Assembly: GCF_002741075.1 (NCBI RefSeq)
Contig: NZ_CP016634.1
Span: forward strand, 1,318,501 to 1,382,500
Length of the DNA: 64,000 nt
From: Pseudomonas putida
Lineage (GTDB): Bacteria; Pseudomonadota; Gammaproteobacteria; Pseudomonadales; Pseudomonadaceae
Direction of reading: 5' to 3'
Of this stretch, positions 50,760 through 60,529 are shown piece after piece. Position 1 is the first letter of the stretch; each line of letters begins with the position of its first letter. The position numbers were made by a program, and so were the translations under genes. The notes beneath the pieces were generated by a model. The model saw nothing but the letters and a program-made list of their open reading frames with translations, was not told where the DNA came from and did not search any database.

Positions 50760-53700
50760 ATGTCTGACCACAGTGATCACGAACCCAACCTGCTCGACAA
50801 AATCCTCGAAACCGAACCCGGCATCAAAAGCACGGTGGGCGCCAGGGCATTTGCCCAGGACACGCTGCTGGATCTGCAGGGCAAGCCTCCTGTCGCGTTG
50901 ATGCAGCGCTTCCCAGGCCTGCATGTCAAACAGGCCCAGCGACTCAAGGACCGCCTGGACGTGGCGTCGGCGGCCATGATGCGTGTGTTTCGGGAAAACC
51001 GCCTGAGCGCCGCGACCCGCAGGGCCGCGGACGAGCTCAAGGGCCCATTGGCGCAGAGCAATGGCCCGACCTTCGAAAACCAGTTCGCGCCGTCCTGGGG
51101 TAACCACACCCATCCACAAGCCGTGGATGCCACCACTTCGCCGGCCGCCTACCTGATCGACATGCTGACCTTCGTGGAGCAGCACCTGGAGCCGAAGGGG
51201 AACGCGCTCAAAGCCGTGACGCTGAAAACGCGGCGTCCGGATCTGTACGACCTTTCGCTCGATGAAGACACCATGAACCGCACGGTGACCCAAGTCGAGG
51301 TGGTCAACCATGTGATGGAACGCGCCATCGAGCGCCAACGAAACGCGGCCGATGACACCACCGCCACCCAGGACAAACTGCTCCAGGTGCGTTATCCACT
51401 CAAGCAGTTCCCCTATGAGCGTTACTGGGAACAGATCGGCACGGTGCTGGCCCATCACGCGCTGTCGGTGAGCGATGTGTCGCGGTTGGCCGACATCGAT
51501 GCGCCGTACTTCATTCAGCCCGGAGCCCATTCGCAGTGGTCGGACGTGGCCCTGCAACAGGACGCAGGCCTTGGCCCGGCCCTGCGCGCCATCCTGCTAG
51601 AGGCGCCGTACTTCGGCACCGGCGGCGAGGTTCGCTTCAACCCCCAGACCCGTCGATTAGCGGGCCTGCCGCACACGTCCGCTACCCGGCGTGCCGAACA
51701 GGTAGCGAGCAACAGCCTCAGCTTTTTCAAGGACAACTTCGGTGTTCCTGCCTACCCGACCCTGCAGAACGTGGTGAACTTCTGCCAGGCCCTGCACATG
51801 AGCCAGGATGAAATGGAGTCCTTGTTCGCCCTGGCGGCCTACGCGCCGGTTCGCTCGGACAACGTGCTCGTCGATGCATCCCGTGCCCCGGCGTCGCCCG
51901 TGCAGTTTGGCGCGCGCTTCATCAACAGCGGCAGTGACACTCCGGTGTCGGTGGTCAGCGACAGTAAAGAGCCAACGCTGCACCAGTTCCAGAACCTGAC
52001 CGAGGCCCGCTGCGACCGGGTCAATCGCTTGGTGCGCCTGGCTACGGCGCTGAAGCTTTCGTATGCCGAAACGGACCAGGTCGTCTGTGCGGCCATCGAG
52101 GCCGAGCGGCGTGCCGCTGTTAGTAAGAGGACCACCAGCGAGACGCCGTTGTGGATGACCGCCAATACGATCCGGGCGCTGGGTGTGTTCCAGTTTCTGC
52201 GCGAGCGTTTCTCGTGCAGCGCCGAGGACTTTTCCGTGCTGCTGTCGGACATGTCCATTTTTGCCAGCGGCGACACCCTCAGCCATTTCGATCGGGTATT
52301 CAACGCGGATACGACCACACCCCTGGTGCTCGATGACGAGCCGTTCGGCCTGGGCAGCGAGGATGTCGAGAGCAAGCGCACGGTCGATCAGCTGTGCCAG
52401 GGGCTTGGGATCAACATGGAGACCTTCCGCTACCTGTCGCGCCTGATCATGCAGGGGCAAAACCAGCCGATGCTCAAACGCACCTTGCCGACCGTCAGTG
52501 CGTTCTACCGCGTTACCTTGCTGGCTCGCCTGCTGTCGATCACCACCATCGAATTGCTGTCGCTGCTCGAAGTACTGAGCCCCGAAGGCCAATACGCCCT
52601 GCAACTGGCCGGTACGCCGCAGAACGCGATGTACAAGAGCTACACCCAGACCGACACCCTCAGCGTCATCCATGCCCTGAGCCGCTGCGTGGCCTGGTGC
52701 CAGACCCAGCAACTGCCGATCGCCTGGCTGGTGCAACAGCTGTTGCCGATCGAGACCGCCGATGTAGTGCCTGAGGAATACCGCACGCTGCTCAGCGAGC
52801 TCAAGAGCCATCTGGTGCCGTTCCAGGACTTCGACCGTCTGCTTGCCGATGCCGGCGTGATGCCCTTGAAGACCCAGGGCTGGAAGCAAAACCTCACGCA
52901 GATCGTCGACGCCCAGGGGCTGATCAGCGATACCGGCCATTCCGAGGAAGATTTCGACCCTGTTCAGTACGAGCATTTCGCCGCACGGGAAATCGAAGTG
53001 GTGATCGAGCGTCTGATGCGCGAGCCAGAGCCTGGAACAGCCGAAGGCGAGACGCACAGCGAGCAGAGCGAGCTGCCGCAGCTCACGGTCGATGAAGCTG
53101 AACGCCTGAAGACCCTGATTCTTGGTGTCGTGCTGCGGATTCGCTCGCAGCAGTGGGGTGTGGTCCAGGAGCGCCTGTCGCACTTTCTGTCGCTCAAGGC
53201 CGACAGCGTGATCCCGGTGGTGTATTGGGCCGAGGGCAAAGCCCATACGTTGCTGCAGAGCGCGACGAACTTCGACCCGGACCAACTTCAGTCCGAAACC
53301 CTCAAAGCCCTGATGCCGTTGATGCAGCGCATGCAGCGCTGTGCCCGGATCGTCAACCAGTTCGCCCTGAGCCCGGCCATGTTCTCCAGCCTGCTGGTGC
53401 GCGCCCAGCGCTCGCGCTGGAGCCTCAAGAGCACCGAGCTGACATTGCACACTTTGTACTTCCTGGAACGCTACACGCGTTGCCTGCGCCAGGCCAAGCA
53501 GTCCGAAGAACAACTGCTGGGCTATTTCGACCTGATCGAGTCGCTGGGTGAAATGAGCGACAACGAACGCCGTCTGATCAAGGACGCCGCGGCCGAAAAG
53601 ATCGCCGCTTGGCTGGGCTGGGGCATTCGCGAGGTGCTCGATGTGGCGGCCCAGGTAACCCCTGACGGCATCATTCGCAACTTGGCGCAACTGTGCGCCT

Positions 53701-55418
53701 TGGTCGACACCCGTCAGCTGTGCGAGAAGACCGGTTTGAGCGCCGGCTCGCTGATCAAGCTCAGCCGCCTCAGTGCCCATGACGACACCCAGGCCTATCG
53801 CAGCGCCGCGCATGAAATGCTGAGCAGCCTGCGCCAGGCATCCGAACAGCGGCGTGATGAGACAGAGCTGCGCCAGAGTCTGTCTACCCGCTGTCTGGTC
53901 AGCGAGTCGCTCTTGGTCGCCAACGACCCTAAAGAAGAAACCACCGTGAGCCTGACGCTGCTGGACATGAACAACCAGCCGGTTTCCGATATCCGGGTCA
54001 GGTGGACCACTGACTTGGGCGTCTTGCAGGACCACTTCAGCTTTACCGACGAGAACGGTGTCGCGACCGTGGTCCTGGGGGCGGGGCGACAGACCGGGAT
54101 CGCCCATGTCCAAGGTACCTACCTGCTCGACAGCAAGGCTTTCGCGCCGCCAGTGGTCATCGACTGCCACGAGGAGTCGCTGAATCTCACACCTGCCATG
54201 CCACAACAAGCATCGGCGCTGGCCGGCAACAAAGGCCGCTGTACCTTCCTGACGACGCTGATTGATAAGTACAAGAACAAAGGCGTCGATCGCCTGTTGC
54301 ACTGGACCACGAGCATTGGCGAGTTCATCGACTCTTCGGGCGAGACGCTGTCCGACAGCGAAGGCACCAGCATGATCGCCTTGCGCAGCATGGAGCCGGG
54401 CGTAGGCGACGTCTACGTCTGGTATGAGGGCAAGCCCGAACAGAAACAGCACCTGCGTGTCACCTTCGAATATCGGCCTTATGTGGGCGCACTGAAACTC
54501 ACCTCCTGGACGGTCGTCGGTGATGACATCAAGGTCATCGCGACGATTCTGGGCCTGGATGGCAACGCGTTCCCCGGTCAGCCATTGAAATGGTCCTGCA
54601 CCGGTGCCGAGGTGATCGATTCCCAACATCAGAGCGATGAGCAGGGCCAGGCATACGCGGTGTTGCGAGCCGATGCCGCAGGCAAAGTCAGCGTTACTGT
54701 CACCCTTCAGGATGAATCTTCAGGGGACTATGACGCCAGGACGCTGGATTTCGAGGTGCTGACCAATGCTCTGAAGAGCACCACCTGGGCCAGCGGGAAA
54801 TGGCCCCTGGCCGATGGCATCAGCGCCGCCGAGTACGAGGTCCAGATCGTCAGCGAGGATGACAAGCCGGTCGAGCGCTATCCGGTTACCTGGAGCGTGA
54901 AGGAGGGTGGTGTGGAGACGGTCACCAAGCTTACAGGCCCTGATGGCATCGCCCGCTATCACCTCAAGAGCAACGTGGTGGGCGAGCGGAGCGTGGTCGC
55001 GAACTGGGGTGACGCTGAGTCTGAAGCGTTCGACGTGGTGAATTTCCTGCCCAGCGAGGGCATGCAGATCCTGTTCGACGACAAGCCTCTCGAGGGGCCG
55101 ATCGTCATAGCCCAGTCCGCAACGGCCACGCCTGAGCCGCACACGCTGTCCGTGCAGGTGACAGAAGGCCATCCGCTGCTCAAGACCAAGATGCGCTTGC
55201 TGTATGCAGGGCGTTATTCGGCACCTTCCCTGGGGCTGGATATAGATCCGACGCCTGGCAATGACATCGAATTCAACGAATCCCGGGTGGTGAGCTGGAC
55301 CATCACGAAGGTGGCAGCGGGCCTGGGCCAACAGGCCTCCCTGCAGCTTGGTGTGTCCTACGAGCAAACCATGGCGCCAATCTGGATCGATGCCATCGTC
55401 AAGCCGTCCACCGACTGA
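50760..55418 (+). CDS. TcaA-like toxin-complex A N-terminal component with Ig-like extension
   Basis: Protein of 1552 residues, the N-terminal half of a split TcA. AAGGGAG precedes the ATG. The VRP1 hallmark TTSPAAYLIDML plus KTRRPDLYDLSL lies near residues 125-165, and the second VRP1 segment LSHFDRVFNADT near 500 matches SHFDRLFND in the tcA of this window. Helical shell sequence continues to ~1040. From ~1045 the protein changes character: Big-1-like Ig domains (VSLTLLDMNNQPVSDIRVRW; GVATVVLGAG) occur about four times, ending in a ~120-residue module with SWTIT near 1515. This C-terminal extension is not part of ordinary TcaA. The TcaB-like partner follows 143 bases downstream. Confidence 0.9.
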   Translation: MSDHSDHEPNLLDKILETEPGIKSTVGARAFAQDTLLDLQGKPPVALMQRFPGLHVKQAQRLKDRLDVASAAMMRVFRENRLSAATRRAADELKGPLAQSNGPTFENQFAPSWGNHTHPQAVDATTSPAAYLIDMLTFVEQHLEPKGNALKAVTLKTRRPDLYDLSLDEDTMNRTVTQVEVVNHVMERAIERQRNAADDTTATQDKLLQVRYPLKQFPYERYWEQIGTVLAHHALSVSDVSRLADIDAPYFIQPGAHSQWSDVALQQDAGLGPALRAILLEAPYFGTGGEVRFNPQTRRLAGLPHTSATRRAEQVASNSLSFFKDNFGVPAYPTLQNVVNFCQALHMSQDEMESLFALAAYAPVRSDNVLVDASRAPASPVQFGARFINSGSDTPVSVVSDSKEPTLHQFQNLTEARCDRVNRLVRLATALKLSYAETDQVVCAAIEAERRAAVSKRTTSETPLWMTANTIRALGVFQFLRERFSCSAEDFSVLLSDMSIFASGDTLSHFDRVFNADTTTPLVLDDEPFGLGSEDVESKRTVDQLCQGLGINMETFRYLSRLIMQGQNQPMLKRTLPTVSAFYRVTLLARLLSITTIELLSLLEVLSPEGQYALQLAGTPQNAMYKSYTQTDTLSVIHALSRCVAWCQTQQLPIAWLVQQLLPIETADVVPEEYRTLLSELKSHLVPFQDFDRLLADAGVMPLKTQGWKQNLTQIVDAQGLISDTGHSEEDFDPVQYEHFAAREIEVVIERLMREPEPGTAEGETHSEQSELPQLTVDEAERLKTLILGVVLRIRSQQWGVVQERLSHFLSLKADSVIPVVYWAEGKAHTLLQSATNFDPDQLQSETLKALMPLMQRMQRCARIVNQFALSPAMFSSLLVRAQRSRWSLKSTELTLHTLYFLERYTRCLRQAKQSEEQLLGYFDLIESLGEMSDNERRLIKDAAAEKIAAWLGWGIREVLDVAAQVTPDGIIRNLAQLCALVDTRQLCEKTGLSAGSLIKLSRLSAHDDTQAYRSAAHEMLSSLRQASEQRRDETELRQSLSTRCLVSESLLVANDPKEETTVSLTLLDMNNQPVSDIRVRWTTDLGVLQDHFSFTDENGVATVVLGAGRQTGIAHVQGTYLLDSKAFAPPVVIDCHEESLNLTPAMPQQASALAGNKGRCTFLTTLIDKYKNKGVDRLLHWTTSIGEFIDSSGETLSDSEGTSMIALRSMEPGVGDVYVWYEGKPEQKQHLRVTFEYRPYVGALKLTSWTVVGDDIKVIATILGLDGNAFPGQPLKWSCTGAEVIDSQHQSDEQGQAYAVLRADAAGKVSVTVTLQDESSGDYDARTLDFEVLTNALKSTTWASGKWPLADGISAAEYEVQIVSEDDKPVERYPVTWSVKEGGVETVTKLTGPDGIARYHLKSNVVGERSVVANWGDAESEAFDVVNFLPSEGMQILFDDKPLEGPIVIAQSATATPEPHTLSVQVTEGHPLLKTKMRLLYAGRYSAPSLGLDIDPTPGNDIEFNESRVVSWTITKVAAGLGQQASLQLGVSYEQTMAPIWIDAIVKPSTD

Positions 55419-55484
55419 CGGGCTCTGCACAGCCACATCCCTGCCCACTAGAAGCAGGGCTTCCCATTCCACTAGGCGCTATAG

Positions 55485-55509
55485 CAGGCAGGGCAACTGG
55501 CCCTGCCTG
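55485..55509 (+). promoter_or_regulatory. Stem-loop between the tcaA-like and tcaB-like genes
   Basis: CAGGCAGGG-CAACTGG-CCCTGCCTG, a perfect 9-bp stem 67 bases after the first stop codon and 52 before the next ATG. There is no T-tract, so it is more likely an mRNA processing, stability or partial-termination element that sets the ratio of the two proteins. Confidence 0.5.
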
Positions 55510-55561
55510 GCGGGCGGTGATCGGCCGCCCGACGCCTTCGAACCTACGAACCGAGGTCTCC

Positions 55562-58500
55562 ATGAGTAACGCATTGACTCATAAGCTGGCAGAACAGTGG
55601 CGCGACGCGCTCAGTGCTTATGTCATCCACCACGTGTTGTCTGACCAATCCCAGGCCGCTTCGCTCAACATGATGACGGCTGAACACCTGGACCGGTATT
55701 TCCTGCTGGACACCCAGGTCACCTCTGCGGTGACCACCTCCTACCTGGCGCAAGCGCTGGCCACGACGCAGACGTACATCAACGCCATCATCAGCAACCT
55801 TGAGCCTGGCTATGACCAGGACTTAGACCCCGCGGTGATCAGCTTCTGGCAGCAAGCCATGTCGAATTATTCGCTATGGGCCGGCTACCAGATGCTGGAG
55901 GACTACCCGGAGAACTACATTCGCGCCGAGATGCGCCTGGACAAGACCGAGTTGTTCAAGACCCTGGAAAACGACCTGAGTCAAGGCAAGATCAACGATG
56001 CGAACGTGCAGAACGCATTACTGACTTACCTCAAGCACTACGAGCACCAGAACAGCATTCGCTCGCAGTCCGGCTACATCGACTACAGGGGCGACCACGC
56101 AGATGATGCCCCGTTCGATGGCTACACCTTCGCCAACTCGGACTACTACCTGCTGGGCAAGGACGCGGCCACGCCAACATCCTACTACTGGCGAAAAGTG
56201 GCCGTGCGTCTGGACCAGACCTCGACGGCCATTCAATCGGACGCCTGGACGCAATGGCAGACGATCGCTATGCCGGCAGGCAGCACGGTGATCCTGGCCC
56301 GTCTGGTGCTGTTCTGCGGGCGGCTGCACTTGGTCTGGCTGCACCATGGCGAGCCGGTGCCGGAGCCGCCTGTGCAAGAGAGGGAGGAAGAGCCAGAGAA
56401 TGAATTCGAGCGCTATACCCTCAAGCTGGAAATCATGCACTTAGGGTTGGACAACCAATGGTCGACACCCGAAACGCTGTGGACCATGACGACCGACCCG
56501 ATCGAAAAGGGCCAGCCGCTGAACACGGCCGAATATCGGCTGCTCGCGTTGGCCGTCGCTCGTGCCCACGGCAGTGACGATGAGTTGTGTGTCGCGTTAC
56601 GGGGGGAAAGGAATACAGAACTGTTCTCGGTCCAACGTGACGTGCTCAAACGCAAGGCTCCCGAGCACCTGGCCTTTGGCGCTGCTTCCAGGGCTCGCCT
56701 GTTCGACCATTTCGAAGACCAGGGCGACAACCTGGCCTTCCAGCGCCGCATAACCAACAGCAAGTGGGCGATTAGAAGCGTGACGCGAGCAGCAGGCTTT
56801 GATCCCTTCTTAAGCCTTGAGGCGTTGTTGGAGGAGCAAGACGACGCCAAGTACCACTTGCGTCTGCGTGGCCGCTCCTGGGAAGTGAAAACCACCCCCA
56901 AACCGGTGGCGGTATACGTTTCGCGCATTTTGAAAGTTGCAGATGGCGTCTGGATGCGCGCCCAAGTGCGGACCACCCCCAAAGGCAATGTCGAGTTCCG
57001 TTGCATGACGAACAAGGCGCCTCAGTTCCAGGTCGTGAGGCTGACCCACCCCGTGGAAGGGGCGGGTGTGGACCTGCTCGGCACCGCATTCGAGACGAAC
57101 GTCTTCGGCTGGTACGAACACTCTGGTGAAGTGGAAGCCGATAAGCTGCCTGACGCACTGGCCGCGTATGACGTGCAAGGGGTGCGTGAAGGTGCAGGTT
57201 TCAGCGTGCAGGTCGGCGTTGCTGAGGCGCAAGTCCTGGAAAACGCCAGTAACTTCATCACCGTTCACGCCCTGACCTCGATGAGCGAAGAAATGAAGTT
57301 CATGGTTGGCAAGGCTGATGCCTGGACCGGCACCTTCCTGCTCAACGGCTATGCGGCCACGCCTTGGGTGACCCAGGGCTGGGAGCCGGAGGAAGGCAAC
57401 ACGGAGCCTGAGATCACAGTCACCCTGGGGCTGGCCACCAAGGAAGAGGTTGGCACCTTCGCGACCACGTTCACGCTGAAGATGGGCCTGGTGGCCAACA
57501 TCAGCAATGCCACCATGCCCTACATCGCGCGCCAGGCCAGCGGCACCGATTTTCTGGTGTTCGAAAACATTGGGGCAGGCGAGACGCGCGAGCCTCTGGT
57601 TGCACGCCTAAATTCCCAGCACGTACCGGACCTGATCAATCGTGCCCAGGCCTCGCCTCACGCCGTGTTCGATTGGGACGCCCAGCACCTGCGCGAACCG
57701 GCCTTCGTCAAAGGGGCGAGCAGCAAGACCTATGGCGGTTGGCTGCGCACGCAGGACGACGCGCCAATGAATGCTTATGACGCCAACGGCCTGTACCTGC
57801 GCGAGCTGTTCTTCCATGTCCCACACCTGGTGGCCTCACGCCTGCAGGAGGAGGAACGCTACGAGGAGGCCCGGCGTTGGCTGGGGCTGATCTTCGATCC
57901 GCAGCGCAAGCAGCCGTCCACGGAAAACCCAGGCCGTGAGTACTGGAACTGTGCCTGGATCATGGACGACCGCACTTCGGCTTCCGGCCTCGAACACCAA
58001 CTCCTTGACCCGCACACCATCGCACTGCACGCGCCTTCGCACTACCGCAAGGCGATATTCGATCAATACGTACACCTGCTGATCGGCGAGGCCGACCTGA
58101 ATTATCGTCAGCCGACCCGCGACAGCCTGGCCAACGCGTGGCTGCTGTACCGGCGTGCGGCCGACTTGATGGGCGAGGCGCCGAACGCCCGCACGATCAA
58201 CACCTGGCAACCCAAGACCGTGGCGCAACTGCTCGGCGCGTCGCGCGGCGAGCAGCTGCTGGCCTGCCAGGCGCAAGTGCGAGCCCCGGCGGATCTGCCC
58301 AAGCGCCTGGCCACGTTCGTCTGGACCGGTGTGGCGGCGCATGAGGCCTTCCGCCTGCCCGTCAACCAGCACCTGATCGATACCTGGCAGTTGCTGGAGC
58401 AGCGGTTCTACAACCTGCGCCACTACCTGACCATCGATGGTCAACCGCTGCTGCTGCCACTCTATGCGCCTGCGGCCAACCCGTTCGATTTGCTGATGGC

Positions 58501-60130
58501 ACGCATGGGCGGCAATGCCAGCCTGTCGCACCTGATGGGGTATCGCACCGTGGTACCGCCGTATCGCTTCCGTACCATCGTCGGCAAGGCCCATGAAGTG
58601 GTCACGGCGCTGATCCAGTTCGGTGAGCAACTGCGTGGCTTGATGGAGCAGGAAGAGCGCACTGAGCTGGAGGCCTTGCAGTTCCAACAGGCCGCGGAAA
58701 TCGCCAGTTACACCATTGGCATTCAGGAGCAGCTCTACCAGCAACAGCGAAAGAGCGAGGACGTGCTGCAGGCGCAACGGACCGCCACCGAGCTGCGCCA
58801 GGCTCATTACACGAAGCTGTACGAAGATCACATTTCGGGAGGCGAATACGCGGCGATGAGCCTGCATGGCATCGGCCGCACGCTGATATGCGCGGGTACC
58901 GGCGTCAGCGGCTTAGCCCATCTGGCGGAAATGGCGCCCAACACCTTCGGCTTGGCAAACGGTGGGATGCGCTACAAGGCCCCGATGACGGCGATAGGGC
59001 AGGGGATGCAGGCAGTGGGCGGTCAAATGACGACGGCGGCCGAACTGCTGCGAGAAACCGAAGGCTACCGGCGCCGTCGGCAGGAGTGGCAACTGCAGGC
59101 CAAGCTGGCGGGCAAGGAGCTTCAGGTTCTGGACAAGCAACTGGGCGCACAACAGCACGCCACCTTGGCCGCAGAACAGGCGCTCGCCCATAGCCGCAAG
59201 GCATTGGCCCATACCCAGCAGCTGTATGCCTACTACCAGAATAAGTCCACCAGCGTGGCGCTCTACCGCTGGCTGCGCTCCCAGGTCGCGACCCTGCAGG
59301 CGACCCTGTTCGACGTCGCGGTCAGCCTGTGCAACAGCGCCGAGGCGTGCTGGCAGTTCGAGACCGGCCAGTTCGACAAGCGGATCATCCGGGCGCCGAT
59401 CTGGCAGGCGGACCGCTATGGCCTGAACGCCGGCAACGAGCTGCGACTGGACCTGCACCGCCTGGAATCCGAGGCGCTGCTGCGCAACGAGCGGCACCTG
59501 GAGGTGCACAAGACACTCTCCCTGCAGGCGCTGGTCGACAAGGGCCTGGTGTTCACCAGGGACGGCGCGCCAGTGGAGGCCGGGACCCGGCTTAGCGACC
59601 TGCTCAGCGAGCATGGCGAGCTGGACTTCACGCTGTCCGAAACGCTGTTCAACGAGGATTATCCGGGGCATTACCTGCGCCGCCTGCACAGCGTGGCGCT
59701 GTCGATGCCTGCCTTGCTCGGGCCTTACCAGAACATCCGCGCGACGCTGACCCAGAAGCAGAGCCGCTTGCTGGTCAAGCCTGACATTGAAGGCGTGAAG
59801 TTCCTGACGCCCAAGGCGACCCGCGCCGATGAGCAAGGCGATGGCCGCAACGTGATGATGAGCCTGCGCGCACGGCAGCAAGTGTGCCTGTCGACCGCCA
59901 ACCAGGACACCGGGCTGGTCAGCAATCCGGAGGCGGATGACCGTTATCGGCCGTTCGAAGGCACGGGGGCAGTGTCGGACTGGCACTTGCAGTTCCCGCG
60001 GCATACCCACCAGGCCGCCACCTTGGCAAGCCTGAGCGACATCATCGTGGAGGTTCGCTACTTCGCCCTGCACGGCGGGCCGCTGTTCGAAGAAGCGGTC
60101 GAGGAACTGCTGGAAGACGCCGCAGCCTGA
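55562..60130 (+). CDS. TcaB-like toxin-complex A C-terminal component
   Basis: Protein of 1522 residues corresponding to the C-terminal ~62% of a one-chain TcA. GAGG lies six bases before the ATG. The segment EDYPENYIRAEMRLDKTELF near residue 115 matches YPENYI near 824 of the one-chain tcA in this window, which marks the split. A neuraminidase-like stretch (VLFCGRLHLVWLHHGE) is near 260, long pore helices lie near 1010-1280, and the TcB-binding C-terminus is present (ALSMPALLGPYQNIRATL, then LASLSDIIVEVRYF). A Glu/Asp/Ala-rich tail (EEAVEELLEDAA) extends the end. It should assemble with the TcaA-like protein into the pentameric translocation channel. Confidence 0.92.
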   Translation: MSNALTHKLAEQWRDALSAYVIHHVLSDQSQAASLNMMTAEHLDRYFLLDTQVTSAVTTSYLAQALATTQTYINAIISNLEPGYDQDLDPAVISFWQQAMSNYSLWAGYQMLEDYPENYIRAEMRLDKTELFKTLENDLSQGKINDANVQNALLTYLKHYEHQNSIRSQSGYIDYRGDHADDAPFDGYTFANSDYYLLGKDAATPTSYYWRKVAVRLDQTSTAIQSDAWTQWQTIAMPAGSTVILARLVLFCGRLHLVWLHHGEPVPEPPVQEREEEPENEFERYTLKLEIMHLGLDNQWSTPETLWTMTTDPIEKGQPLNTAEYRLLALAVARAHGSDDELCVALRGERNTELFSVQRDVLKRKAPEHLAFGAASRARLFDHFEDQGDNLAFQRRITNSKWAIRSVTRAAGFDPFLSLEALLEEQDDAKYHLRLRGRSWEVKTTPKPVAVYVSRILKVADGVWMRAQVRTTPKGNVEFRCMTNKAPQFQVVRLTHPVEGAGVDLLGTAFETNVFGWYEHSGEVEADKLPDALAAYDVQGVREGAGFSVQVGVAEAQVLENASNFITVHALTSMSEEMKFMVGKADAWTGTFLLNGYAATPWVTQGWEPEEGNTEPEITVTLGLATKEEVGTFATTFTLKMGLVANISNATMPYIARQASGTDFLVFENIGAGETREPLVARLNSQHVPDLINRAQASPHAVFDWDAQHLREPAFVKGASSKTYGGWLRTQDDAPMNAYDANGLYLRELFFHVPHLVASRLQEEERYEEARRWLGLIFDPQRKQPSTENPGREYWNCAWIMDDRTSASGLEHQLLDPHTIALHAPSHYRKAIFDQYVHLLIGEADLNYRQPTRDSLANAWLLYRRAADLMGEAPNARTINTWQPKTVAQLLGASRGEQLLACQAQVRAPADLPKRLATFVWTGVAAHEAFRLPVNQHLIDTWQLLEQRFYNLRHYLTIDGQPLLLPLYAPAANPFDLLMARMGGNASLSHLMGYRTVVPPYRFRTIVGKAHEVVTALIQFGEQLRGLMEQEERTELEALQFQQAAEIASYTIGIQEQLYQQQRKSEDVLQAQRTATELRQAHYTKLYEDHISGGEYAAMSLHGIGRTLICAGTGVSGLAHLAEMAPNTFGLANGGMRYKAPMTAIGQGMQAVGGQMTTAAELLRETEGYRRRRQEWQLQAKLAGKELQVLDKQLGAQQHATLAAEQALAHSRKALAHTQQLYAYYQNKSTSVALYRWLRSQVATLQATLFDVAVSLCNSAEACWQFETGQFDKRIIRAPIWQADRYGLNAGNELRLDLHRLESEALLRNERHLEVHKTLSLQALVDKGLVFTRDGAPVEAGTRLSDLLSEHGELDFTLSETLFNEDYPGHYLRRLHSVALSMPALLGPYQNIRATLTQKQSRLLVKPDIEGVKFLTPKATRADEQGDGRNVMMSLRARQQVCLSTANQDTGLVSNPEADDRYRPFEGTGAVSDWHLQFPRHTHQAATLASLSDIIVEVRYFALHGGPLFEEAVEELLEDAAA

Positions 60131-60529
60131 CCACCAGGGTAGAGCACGTGGAGACGGAGTTTCCTGAAAGTGCTATTACCAAGATAAATACACCCTAAGT
60201 CAGAAGCCGCCGCGCAGATTGAACTGTGCGGCGGCTTTTTTATGTCGTCGAGAACGGCATGGAAGTTGTAGTCATTGATTAAAGGCCCAGTAGAACGCTT
60301 TCGCCAATACTTCAACTATCGTGGATGCCAGAAATTAATACAGTTGAAATCAGAAAATACTTAAGCACTGGGCGGTGTGGCGCCTCACCGATCTTAGAGT
60401 TATTTGACTTGCTTATTTAATGAATTATTCGATGACGTGAATCCTATGTTGGGCGCGGCGCACTTGTCGCTCGAACGGTGCGTGTCACCCAAATGATCCA
60501 CGCCTTTAAAATTGAAGAGGCTGTATGCT
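60131..60529. other. Intergenic region with terminator and likely promoter of the repeat-protein gene
   Basis: This 399-bp gap starts with the terminator described separately, then an AT-rich stretch (about 60285-60440) with a TTGACT at 60404 and TATTCG 16 bases downstream as a weak promoter candidate. An AGAGG ribosome binding site precedes GTG 60530. No gene was found; short minus-strand frames here are not supported. Confidence 0.5.
60204..60241 (+). terminator. Rho-independent terminator after the tcaB-like gene
   Basis: AAGCCGCCGCGCA and TGTGCGGCGGCTT pair over 13 positions with one mismatch, followed by a run of six T. It separates the tcaAB-like pair from the next gene, which therefore needs its own promoter. 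Confidence 0.85.

Noticed and set aside
51657..54629. 990-codon open frame on the minus strand opposite the TcaA-like gene
   Set aside because: Same situation: the plus strand is unmistakably VRP1/shell sequence, and the minus frame lacks domains and a ribosome binding site.
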